A DNA stretch of 26,859 nt from assembly GCA_002398405.1 (NCBI GenBank), contig DGYN01000126.1, forward strand, positions 1 through 26,859, read 5' to 3'. Within the stretch, counting starts at the first letter, position 1. Each line of letters starts with the position of its first letter. Below are positions 15,138 to 21,720 of this stretch, in pieces. Below the pieces are notes generated by a model. It was not told the origin of the DNA. It saw only the letters and a list, made by a program, of their open reading frames with translations, and made no database searches. A program made the translations under genes and the position numbers. This DNA is from Caulobacteraceae bacterium UBA5005 (lineage in GTDB: Bacteria > Pseudomonadota > Alphaproteobacteria > Caulobacterales > Caulobacteraceae).

Positions 15138-16082
15138 TCACTTCCCCGCTTGGGACAATGCCTCCATCAGTTCGGGCACCGCCGTCTTATAGTCGGCGAC
15201 CAGGCCGTAATCCGCCACTTGGAAGATCGGCGCGTCCGCGTCCTTGTTGATTGCGACGATTACCTTGGAGTCCTTCATACCGGCAAGGTGCTGGATGGCG
15301 CCCGAGATGCCGATGGCGACATAGAGGTCCGGGGCCACGACCTTGCCGGTCTGGCCAACCTGGTAGTCGTTCGGCGCATAACCCGCGTCGACCGCGGCGC
15401 GGGAAGCGCCCACCGCCGCGCCGAGCTTGTCGGCCAGCGGGATAATCACCGCCTTGAACTCGTCCTCCGAACCCATGGCCCGGCCGCCCGAGACGACGAT
15501 CTTGGCGGCGCCCAGGTCCGGGCGGTCCAGCTTGACGATCTCTTGCGAGACAAACTTCGACTTGGCCGAGCCCGCGCCCGCGTCGATCTTCTCGATGGAG
15601 GCTGAGCCGCCGTCCGCCGCCGCCTTGAAGACGGTCGGGCGCACGGTGATCACCTTCTTGGCGTCCGAGGACTGCACCGTCTCGATGGCGTTGCCGGCAT
15701 AGATCGGCCGCGAAAACGTATTGGCGTCCACCACTTCGATGATGTCGCTGATCGGCGCGACGTCCAGTTTGGCGGCGATGCGCGGCGCGATGTTCTTTCC
15801 CTGGCTCGTCGAGGGGATGAGGATCGCGTCGTACTTGGCGGCCAGCGGGACCACCAGGGCCTCATAGGCTTCGGCCAGGCCTTGGCCCAGCGCGTCGCTG
15901 TCGGCGGTCAGCACCTTTTTGACGCCGGCGATCTTGGCGGCCGAGGCGGCGGCGGCGTCGACACCCTTGCCCGCCACCAGGACATCGACGTCGCTGGAAA
16001 GCTGCAGGGCGGCGGTCACCGTCTTGTTGGTGGTGTCGCGGACGGCCGATCCGTCGTGGTCGGCGATGACGAGAACGGCCAT
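15138..16082 (-). CDS. etfA: Electron transfer flavoprotein alpha subunit
   Basis: A 314-residue, FAD-binding subunit of ETF, which passes electrons from acyl-CoA dehydrogenases to ETF-ubiquinone oxidoreductase. The C-terminal FAD domain has the family signature GQTGKVVAPDLYVAIGISGA then QHLAGMKDSKVIVAINKD. ASRAAVDAGYAPNDYQVGQT upstream of it is also typical. The N-terminal domain (VLVIADHDG onward) pairs with etfB. Its ATG overlaps the etfB stop by one base (TAATG), indicating coupled translation for a 1:1 heterodimer. Length is normal. Confidence 0.97.
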   Translation of the reverse strand: MAVLVIADHDGSAVRDTTNKTVTAALQLSSDVDVLVAGKGVDAAAASAAKIAGVKKVLTADSDALGQGLAEAYEALVVPLAAKYDAILIPSTSQGKNIAPRIAAKLDVAPISDIIEVVDANTFSRPIYAGNAIETVQSSDAKKVITVRPTVFKAAADGGSASIEKIDAGAGSAKSKFVSQEIVKLDRPDLGAAKIVVSGGRAMGSEDEFKAVIIPLADKLGAAVGASRAAVDAGYAPNDYQVGQTGKVVAPDLYVAIGISGAIQHLAGMKDSKVIVAINKDADAPIFQVADYGLVADYKTAVPELMEALSQAGK

Positions 16083-16831
16083 TAGAGGACCCCCGCTTCG
16101 TTCTTGAGTTTCATGACGAGATCAGCGGCGGATTCGACCTTGATGCCCCCGGCGCGCTTGGGCGGCTCGGCGACCTTGACGACCTTCAGACGCGGGGCGG
16201 TGTCGACGCCGTAGTCGGCGGCGGTCTTGACCGCCAGGTCCTTCTTCTTGGCCTTCATGATGTTGGGCAGGGACGCGTAGCGCGGCTCGTTGAGGCGCAG
16301 GTCGGCGGTGACGATGGCCGGCAGCTGCACTTCGATGGTCTGCAGACCGCCGTCCACTTCGCGGGTCACCTTGGCGGAGGAGGCGGAAACCTCAACCTTT
16401 GATGCGAAGGTCGCCTGCGGCCAGTCGAGCAGGGCCGCCAGCATCTGGCCGACCGCGTTGTTGTCGCCGTCGATCGCCTGCTTGCCCATGAGCACCAGGT
16501 TCGGGCTCTCTTCCTTGACCACCGCGGCCAGGAGCTTGGCGACCGCCAGGGGCTCGAGGTCGGTGTCGGACTGGATCAAGAGGCCCCGGTCGCCGCCCAT
16601 GGCCAGGGCCGTGCGGATGGTTTCCTGCGCCTGGGCCGGGCCGATGGAGACGATCACCACCTCGGTGGCGGTCCCCTTTTCCTTGAGCCGTACCGCTTCC
16701 TCGACCGCGATCTCGCAGAAGGGGTTCATGGACATCTTGACGTTGGCAAGGTCGACGCCGGAGCCGTCAGCCTTGACCCGCGCCTTGACGTTGTAGTCGA
16801 TAACCCGCTTGACCGGGACCAGCACCTTCAT
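16082..16831 (-). CDS. etfB: Electron transfer flavoprotein beta subunit
   Basis: A 249-residue, AMP-binding ETF subunit. It starts MKVLVPVKRVIDYNVKARVK, the standard family N-terminus; an ATG 36 codons upstream is in frame but adds unlike sequence. Signatures seen are MNPFCEIAVEEAVRLKEKG and VLMGKQAIDGDNNAVGQMLA (adenine-nucleotide site), with LPAIVTADLRLNEPRYASLP, the recognition-loop segment that docks to dehydrogenases. It is first in the operon etfB-etfA-membrane fusion-hbd. A TTGACA hexamer on the minus strand (16934-16939) is a possible -35 but has no convincing -10. Confidence 0.97.
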   Translation of the reverse strand: MKVLVPVKRVIDYNVKARVKADGSGVDLANVKMSMNPFCEIAVEEAVRLKEKGTATEVVIVSIGPAQAQETIRTALAMGGDRGLLIQSDTDLEPLAVAKLLAAVVKEESPNLVLMGKQAIDGDNNAVGQMLAALLDWPQATFASKVEVSASSAKVTREVDGGLQTIEVQLPAIVTADLRLNEPRYASLPNIMKAKKKDLAVKTAADYGVDTAPRLKVVKVAEPPKRAGGIKVESAADLVMKLKNEAGVL

Positions 16832-16983
16832 GGGTGGAACATCCTCTTGGGCGTTCGTGAATTGGGGACTCGCCGGGTAGCATAAGCCTCCCTGGCGAAA
16901 AAGCGCGGCCTTACTGGCGTGTGCAGCGCAGCATGTCAACGCGACGCTTGTTCGCCCGCCCCCTTCGCGCCATATCCCTGCCC

Positions 16984-17271
16984 ATGAACGCCGTCCGCTG
17001 GATCAATCGCAGCAAGTACATTCTGCTGGTGCTCTTCGCCTTCGGCTGCGCCGCGGCGTGGGGCTATCAGTACCTCTACGCCTGGCCCAAGGCCCGCTGC
17101 GAGGGCGCCAAGCAATGGTGGTATGGGCCCGAGCGCGCCTGCGGAACCCCGGTCGACATCACCACCTTCACCGGCCGCCCGCGCGGCTCGAAGGAAGAGA
17201 CCGAAGCGCTGAAAGCCGCCCTGGCCAAGGTTCCCGGAGAAGGCGCGGCGCCCGCGCCTAAGGCGCCCTGA
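16984..17271 (+). CDS. Small single-pass membrane protein coupled to aroA
   Basis: A 95-residue protein. A short basic N-terminus (MNAVRWINRSK) precedes one membrane helix (about residues 12-33, YILLVLFAFGCAAAWGYQYLY). A soluble tail follows with two Cys (RCEGAKQWWYGPERACGTPVD, about 38-60) that could pair if the tail is periplasmic, then a Pro/Ala-rich end. I recognise no family. An earlier in-frame start at 16921 adds Arg-rich sequence and is not favoured. The TGA stop overlaps the presumed CTG start of aroA, so translation of aroA may depend on ribosomes ending here. Confidence 0.7.
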   Translation: MNAVRWINRSKYILLVLFAFGCAAAWGYQYLYAWPKARCEGAKQWWYGPERACGTPVDITTFTGRPRGSKEETEALKAALAKVPGEGAAPAPKAP

Positions 17272-18521
17272 AGACCGTCCGCATCACCCCGCCGGGCCGG
17301 CCGCTCAGCGGCAAGATCGTCCTGCCGGGCTCCAAGTCGATCACCAACCGCGTCCTGCTGCTGGCGGCGCTGGCCAAGGGGACCAGCCGGATCAGCGGCG
17401 CGCTGAAGAGCGACGACACCGCCCGCATGGCCGATGCTCTCACCGACATGGGCGTCGGCGTCGTCGAGCGCGATGCGACGAGCTTCGAAGTGGTGGGCGT
17501 TGGCGGCCTGCGCGCCCCGGGCGCGGTCCTAAGAATGGGCAATGCCGGAACCGCCATGCGCTTTCTGACCGCCGCCGCGGTCCTCGCCGATGGCTCCGTG
17601 ACCCTCGACGGCGACGAGCACATGCGAAAGCGGCCAATCGGACCGTTGACGCAGGCCCTGCGCGGCGCGGGGGTGGCGATCACCGACACAGACGGCAAGC
17701 CTCCCGTGCGGGTAGCTGGCCAGGGCGGGTTCGCGGGTGGACGGCTTTCAATCGACGCCTCGCTATCGAGCCAATACGTCTCTGCGCTCCTGATGCTCGG
17801 GGCCTGTGGGCGAGAGCCGACCGAGGTGGCCCTGACCAACATCGACATCGGCGCCCGGGGCTATATCGACCTCACCGTCGCGGCCATGCAGCGGTTCGGG
17901 GCCCATATCGACGCGGCCGAGGCCGGGATCTGGCGCATCGATCCCACCGGCTACTACGCCACCGACATCGAGGTCGAGCCGGACGCCTCGGCCGCCACCT
18001 ATCCCTGGGCCTGGGCGGCGCTGACCGGCGGCAAGATCGACATCGGGCTCGCCGCCCCCGCCTTCACCCAGCCCGACGCCGCCGCCTACGACCTGATCGC
18101 CGCCTTCCCCGACATGCCGCCCCTGATCGACGGATCGCAGATCCAGGACGCCGTCCCGACGCTCGCCGTCCTCGCCGCCTACAACGAAGGCGAAGTCCGC
18201 TTCACCGGCATCGCCAACCTGCGCGTCAAGGAATGCGACCGCATCAGCGTGCTGGCGCAGGGCCTCAACCGCATCAAACCCGGCCTCGCCCGCGAGGAAG
18301 CCGACGACCTCATCGTCTCCGGCGACCCCCGCCTGCGCGGCGCCACTGTCACCGCGACCATCAACCCCCACGCCGACCACCGCATGGCCATGAGCTTCGC
18401 CCTGGCGGGCCTCCTCACCGCCGGCATCACCATCGAAGACCCCGACTGCGTCGCGAAAACCTACCCCCGCTACTGGGACGACCTGCAAAGCCTCGGCGTG
18501 GACCTGACCCGGGACATGTAG
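17268..18521 (+). CDS. aroA: 3-phosphoshikimate 1-carboxyvinyltransferase (EPSP synthase), CTG start
   Basis: A 417-residue enzyme of aromatic amino-acid synthesis joining phosphoenolpyruvate to shikimate 3-phosphate. Active-site segments are all present: GSKSITNR (Lys23, Arg28), GNAGTAMRF, RPIGPL, SLSSQY, IQDAVPT (catalytic Asp), NLRVKECDR, NPHADHRMAM and AKTYP. The pattern resembles E. coli-type AroA more than the GDKSISHR type I recall from Caulobacter crescentus. A stop at 17259 and the absence of any ATG, GTG or TTG before 17427 mean that starting at the first ATG would delete GSKSITNR. The frame must begin at CTG 17268 (CTGA overlap with the upstream stop, with AAGG 4 bases before) or at another non-standard codon. 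The product is otherwise intact. Confidence 0.92.
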   Translation: MKTVRITPPGRPLSGKIVLPGSKSITNRVLLLAALAKGTSRISGALKSDDTARMADALTDMGVGVVERDATSFEVVGVGGLRAPGAVLRMGNAGTAMRFLTAAAVLADGSVTLDGDEHMRKRPIGPLTQALRGAGVAITDTDGKPPVRVAGQGGFAGGRLSIDASLSSQYVSALLMLGACGREPTEVALTNIDIGARGYIDLTVAAMQRFGAHIDAAEAGIWRIDPTGYYATDIEVEPDASAATYPWAWAALTGGKIDIGLAAPAFTQPDAAAYDLIAAFPDMPPLIDGSQIQDAVPTLAVLAAYNEGEVRFTGIANLRVKECDRISVLAQGLNRIKPGLAREEADDLIVSGDPRLRGATVTATINPHADHRMAMSFALAGLLTAGITIEDPDCVAKTYPRYWDDLQSLGVDLTRDM

Positions 18522-18589
18522 CGCGCCGCGATACGTGTCCCGACTCGCGCGCGCCAAGCCCACTCAAGCCCCCCGATCCCCCGCGGTTA

Positions 18590-18664
18590 GCGACCCTCTC
18601 CGCACGCGGGAGAGGGTGGTGAGGCGCGCGCGGCAAGCGCGCCGAGCCGGGTGAGGGGGCGCGC
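18590..18664 (+). repeat. Palindromic repeat type A, forward copy
   Basis: Hairpin ACCCTCTCC-gcacgcg-GGAGAGGGT (18593-18617), then a second hairpin with arms GGCGCGC/GCGCGCC, then a tail GGGTGAGGGGGCGCGC. Near-identical ends recur in inverted orientation at 18820-18888. The type looks like the dispersed CCCTCTCC...GGAGAGGG intergenic repeats of alphaproteobacteria. Confidence 0.75.
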
Positions 18665-18707
18665 AGAGTTCAGAAGAGTTCGCGCTCCCCTCTTGGCCCG
18701 CAAATCC

Positions 18708-18770
18708 CTAGAGCGTTTTCCGGCGAAGTGGCTGCCGGTTCGCCGCCAGAAAACGCGACCACGCAAGGAT
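18708..18770. repeat. Palindromic repeat type B (nested double stem)
   Basis: Outer arms GCGTTTT (18713-18719) and AAAACGC (18750-18756) enclose inner arms CGGCGAA (18721-18727) and TTCGCCG (18739-18745). It is bounded by CTAGAGC on the left (18708) and again on the right (18772). This composition matches a very common dispersed repeat I know from Rhizobiales and Caulobacterales intergenic DNA. Confidence 0.7.
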
Positions 18771-18814
18771 TCTAGAGCAGTGTCCGATCCAATCAGATCG
18801 GATGCTGCTCTAGA
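18771..18814. repeat. Palindromic repeat type C (19-bp hairpin)
   Basis: Arms 18771-18789 and 18796-18814 begin TCTAGAGCAG and end CTGCTCTAGA, around the loop caatca. All 19 positions pair as RNA, two of them as G-U. It shares the edge TCTAGAGC with repeat B. Confidence 0.75.
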
Positions 18815-18819
18815 CGCCG

Positions 18820-18888
18820 GCGCGCCCCCTCACCCCGCATCGGTCGCTCGAAGCGACCTCGCGACCCTCTCCCGCGTGCGGAGAGGGT
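18820..18888 (-). repeat. Palindromic repeat type A, inverted copy
   Basis: Reverse complement of the 18590-18664 element at both ends: ACCCTCTCC-cgcgtgc-GGAGAGGGT (18864-18888) and the GCGCGCCCCCTCACCC tail. The central hairpin is different (GGTCGCT-cga-AGCGACC), so the stems change sequence while keeping their pairing. Confidence 0.75.
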
Positions 18889-18948
18889 GTTCTTGGCCGA
18901 GCCCACGGAGGGGGGCCGAACCCAGGCGGTCGAGGGGTGTCCCCGAGC

Positions 18949-20967
18949 TCAGCTCACCACCACCCGCACCCGCCCGATGTTCAGCGGCCTTGCGTACTGG
19001 CTCCCCGCCTCGCCTTTGCGGTCCACCGCCACCCTAAGCGCCGGGAAATAGGTCCCCGGCTTTGTGAACACATAGCTCGTCTTCACCGTCACCCGTGCGG
19101 CGGGTTTGACCTGCGCCTTCACCGGATAGGCGCCGTCGCCTTCGAAGTCCCATTCGGCCTCGACCACCATGCCGGCCTTGGGCGGCGCCTGGACGACGCC
19201 CTGGAAGGTCACGGCCTGGCCGGCCTTGACGTCGGCCCGCGCGCGGCCGTTGGCGGTGACCGCCACCGTCGGTTGCAGGCCCTTGCGGACCGGCGCAGCC
19301 GGCGGGACGACGATCTGGCCGTCGACCACGCGGTAGCGGGTGCTGTCCGGCGGCGCGATGCCCTTCTCCACCCAGGCGGCAAGGTCGCGCAGCGCCTGCT
19401 GCAGGACGCCCTGGTAGCTTATCACCCTGGTGGTCGCGACGGGACGCGGGTCGCCCGGCGCCGCGAGCTGGGTCGTGTGCATGGTGTTGTCGACGTAATA
19501 CAGCCGGTACTTGTCGTTGAACGCCGATCCCTGCGCCGCCTGGACCTTTCCCCGGTACCAGTCGCACTGCCAGGGATAGGCGGCCTCATCCATCATCGCC
19601 GAGACGACGATCATCTTGCCGTGGAACTTGCCGCTCATGGTCGAGCCGCCGGACTGGGCCTGACCGGCGCCCAGGATCGGCCGCTGCGGATAGATCGGCT
19701 TGCCGTCCTTGCCCTTGAACTGATCCCACACATAGAAGTCCGGGGTCTGGACCTGATGGCGGTGATAGGTCTGGGCCGCCAGATAGACCGAGTTGTCGAC
19801 CTGCACCTGGTCGCCGGCCCGCAGGGCCGGCAGGGCGCGGAACGACCCCGCCCCAAAGCCGATCATGGCGATGTCGCCCTTGACCCCCGCCACATAGACC
19901 ACCGCGTCCTTGGCCCCGCCGCTCTTGATCATGATCGAGGCGCCCTGGAGGTTCCCCGCCGGCATGCTGGCCAGCCGCAGCGCCGCCGGGAAGGCGACCC
20001 CGCTGTTGGCCTGGCCCGCCGACATGGTCAGGGGCAGGCCCAGGCGCCGGGCCTCATCGGGCATGATCAGGGCGGCGATGGTGGTCGGATGCTGAATGCG
20101 GGCCGCCTTCAAGGACGGCGTCGGATTGGCGCCCAAATAGCCGGGCTTGGTCCAGAAGTCGGTGAAATAGGTGGGATCGCCCCCGACGATCATGTCGACC
20201 AGCGAGGTGAAGACGCCCGTGTAGCCGAAGGCGATCTTGTCGCGGTTGAACCAGGCGCGCAGGGGAAAGCCCATGCGCATGGTCTCCAGTAGGCACTCGC
20301 GCTCTTCGGTGGTCAGCCCCGCGAACACATCGCCCCCGCCCCCCGGCTCGATGGCGTCGACGATCTGTGGGAACTTGTCCCACAGGATGCGCATGGCGTG
20401 GGCCTGGATGGTGAAGCAGTTGGGGATGGCCACCGGGGACCCATGCACAAAGGGGATCGAGCCGTCCCAGACCTCCGTGTTCTCGACACAGCCCAGCGTC
20501 TTGAACGCCCCGCCGCTGCCGCCATAGACATAGCCGTAGGTGCGGTGCGGGCCGTACATCTCGCCCGCCAGCTTGCGGGAGTATTGGGCGACCGCGGCGT
20601 TGGCCTGGTAGCTGCCGCCGAACATGTCGCGACTGCCCTGGTTGGACTCCACCAGATAGCCGCCGCTCGCCGCCGCGAAACCGATTCCGCTCGCCTGGAA
20701 CATGGCCATGGGGGCGGCGTTCTCGCTGCCGCTGGTCGCCGCCAGGGGTTGGAAGAAGCGGCCCTGGTACTGCTCCTTGGGCGGGAAATAGATCGAAAAC
20801 CTCAGGTCCGTGCCCCGAAAGCCCCCGTGCACATAGCGGTGCCGAACCGGCTCGTTGCGCCACTCGTCCACATCGGTGAAGGGCTCGTTGTACTGCGCCG
20901 TCTGGGCCAGGGCCGGCATGGCGAAGCCCGCCGCCGTGCCCGTAAGCAGGAAAATGCGCCGATCCAT
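18949..20967 (-). CDS. Tat-exported alpha/beta-hydrolase-like protein with C-terminal PKD domain
   Basis: A 672-residue protein. The start is set at MDRRIFLLTG because GGAGG lies 6 bases upstream; an 18-codon upstream extension crosses the operator and is rejected. DRRIFLL followed by a hydrophobic run and ALA|Q looks like a Tat signal. The catalytic domain has GYVYGGSGGAFKTLG (Ser151 as likely nucleophile), with MMDEAAYPWQCDWYRG and DNTMHTTQ as candidate Asp and His. This is an esterase/tannase-like arrangement, but I cannot name the family. Residues about 590-672 (WDFEGDGAY, TSYVFTKPGTYFPALRV) form a PKD-type beta-sandwich, often a substrate- or surface-binding module. It is divergent from a TetR regulator over 83 bases with a palindrome, suggesting inducible expression. 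Confidence 0.82.
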   Translation of the reverse strand: MDRRIFLLTGTAAGFAMPALAQTAQYNEPFTDVDEWRNEPVRHRYVHGGFRGTDLRFSIYFPPKEQYQGRFFQPLAATSGSENAAPMAMFQASGIGFAAASGGYLVESNQGSRDMFGGSYQANAAVAQYSRKLAGEMYGPHRTYGYVYGGSGGAFKTLGCVENTEVWDGSIPFVHGSPVAIPNCFTIQAHAMRILWDKFPQIVDAIEPGGGGDVFAGLTTEERECLLETMRMGFPLRAWFNRDKIAFGYTGVFTSLVDMIVGGDPTYFTDFWTKPGYLGANPTPSLKAARIQHPTTIAALIMPDEARRLGLPLTMSAGQANSGVAFPAALRLASMPAGNLQGASIMIKSGGAKDAVVYVAGVKGDIAMIGFGAGSFRALPALRAGDQVQVDNSVYLAAQTYHRHQVQTPDFYVWDQFKGKDGKPIYPQRPILGAGQAQSGGSTMSGKFHGKMIVVSAMMDEAAYPWQCDWYRGKVQAAQGSAFNDKYRLYYVDNTMHTTQLAAPGDPRPVATTRVISYQGVLQQALRDLAAWVEKGIAPPDSTRYRVVDGQIVVPPAAPVRKGLQPTVAVTANGRARADVKAGQAVTFQGVVQAPPKAGMVVEAEWDFEGDGAYPVKAQVKPAARVTVKTSYVFTKPGTYFPALRVAVDRKGEAGSQYARPLNIGRVRVVVS

Positions 20968-20995
20968 CGAGACCTCCCTGTGTTTTTCTTTCAAA

Positions 20996-21010
20996 CTATA
21001 CATCGTATAG
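20996..21010. promoter_or_regulatory. Candidate TetR operator between hydrolase and regulator
   Basis: CTATAC-atc-GTATAG is a perfect 15-base palindrome midway between the divergent starts at 20967 and 21051. On the minus strand it contains TATAGT, a good -10, so a bound repressor would block the hydrolase promoter. Size and symmetry fit TetR-family sites. Confidence 0.6.
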
Positions 21011-21050
21011 GCGCTAGGCAACGGCGCCTCGACCGGTAGAAGTTGTGTAA

Positions 21051-21635
21051 ATGCCCGACCTCGATCCCGACCGCATCGCCAGGGCCGCCCTCACCCTGCT
21101 CGACACCCAAGGCCAGGCCGGCTTCACCATGCGCGCGGTGGCCAAGGCGCTCGGCGTCACCCCCATGGCCCTCTACCACCACGTCAAGGACAAGGCGGCC
21201 CTGGCGGCCCTGGTGGTCGAGGCCGCCAGCGGCGAACGCCCCCTGCCGGTCGCCAGCGGCGACTGGCGCGAGGACCTGTGGCGCATCGCCCTGTGGGCCC
21301 GCGAAAGCACGCTTGCCCATCCAGAGGTCGGACGCGTGCGCAGCCTCTATCGCGTCTGGACGCCCTCTATCCTGCGGATGAACGAGCACTGGCTGACCCT
21401 GTGGCGGCAGAGCGGCCTATCGCCTGACGCGGCCGGCCGGGCGGCGACCATGAGCAGCATGGCCATCGTCGGGCTGATGGATCAGGTGTTGGCGCTTCGC
21501 GACACGGCTCTGCCGGACGAGCGGATGCTCACCTGGCTTCCGAATGCACAGGCGGCGTCCCACGACAGTGGAGAAGCCTTCGAGACCGTGGTGCGCGCCC
21601 TCATCGACGGCCTGCACGATCGGCTCTCATCCTAG
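21051..21635 (+). CDS. TetR-family transcriptional regulator
   Basis: A 194-residue protein. The helix-turn-helix (about residues 8-50) reads IARAALTLLDTQGQAGFTMRAVAKALGV then PMALYHHVKDKAALAALV, matching TetR proteins of the TetR_C-type group. The C-terminal domain is helical (DWREDLWRIALWARESTLAHP onward) and would bind a small inducer. It begins 84 bases from the divergent secreted hydrolase, with a palindrome between, so it probably represses that gene and itself. The sugar dehydrogenase gene 86 bases downstream on the same strand might be co-regulated. Confidence 0.9.
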   Translation: MPDLDPDRIARAALTLLDTQGQAGFTMRAVAKALGVTPMALYHHVKDKAALAALVVEAASGERPLPVASGDWREDLWRIALWARESTLAHPEVGRVRSLYRVWTPSILRMNEHWLTLWRQSGLSPDAAGRAATMSSMAIVGLMDQVLALRDTALPDERMLTWLPNAQAASHDSGEAFETVVRALIDGLHDRLSS

Positions 21636-21720
21636 CAACTGGACTCAAACCGTTTTCGGCGCGAGGCTCTCTCCCGAGCGGGCCGATCGTGCCTGCAGCA
21701 AGAAACGTTGGGGAACGTCC

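Larger units (their letters stand above)
18522..18948. other. Gene-free intergenic region made of nested palindromic repeats
   Basis: 427 bases between the convergent genes aroA and the secreted hydrolase. No convincing coding frame is present. About 70% is taken up by an ordered set of palindromes: A (18590-18664), B (18708-18770), C (18771-18814) and A inverted (18820-18888). These are described separately. It probably also ends transcription from both sides. Confidence 0.8.

Noticed and set aside
16911..16939. etfB promoter from TTGACA on the minus strand
   Set aside because: The hexamer is perfect, but no acceptable -10 is found at any normal spacing, so I did not list it as a promoter.
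18522..18948. CRISPR array or tRNA cluster
   Set aside because: The repeats are inverted and of different types, not evenly spaced direct repeats, and no tRNA arm pattern or CCA end is seen.
18651..19037. Open frame over the palindrome array
   Set aside because: It runs through repeats B, C and A and into the antisense of the hydrolase gene; composition is not protein-like.
18937..20292. 451-codon plus-strand open frame opposite the secreted hydrolase
   Set aside because: His/Arg/Gly-rich shadow; the minus-strand gene has a signal peptide, active-site motif and PKD domain.
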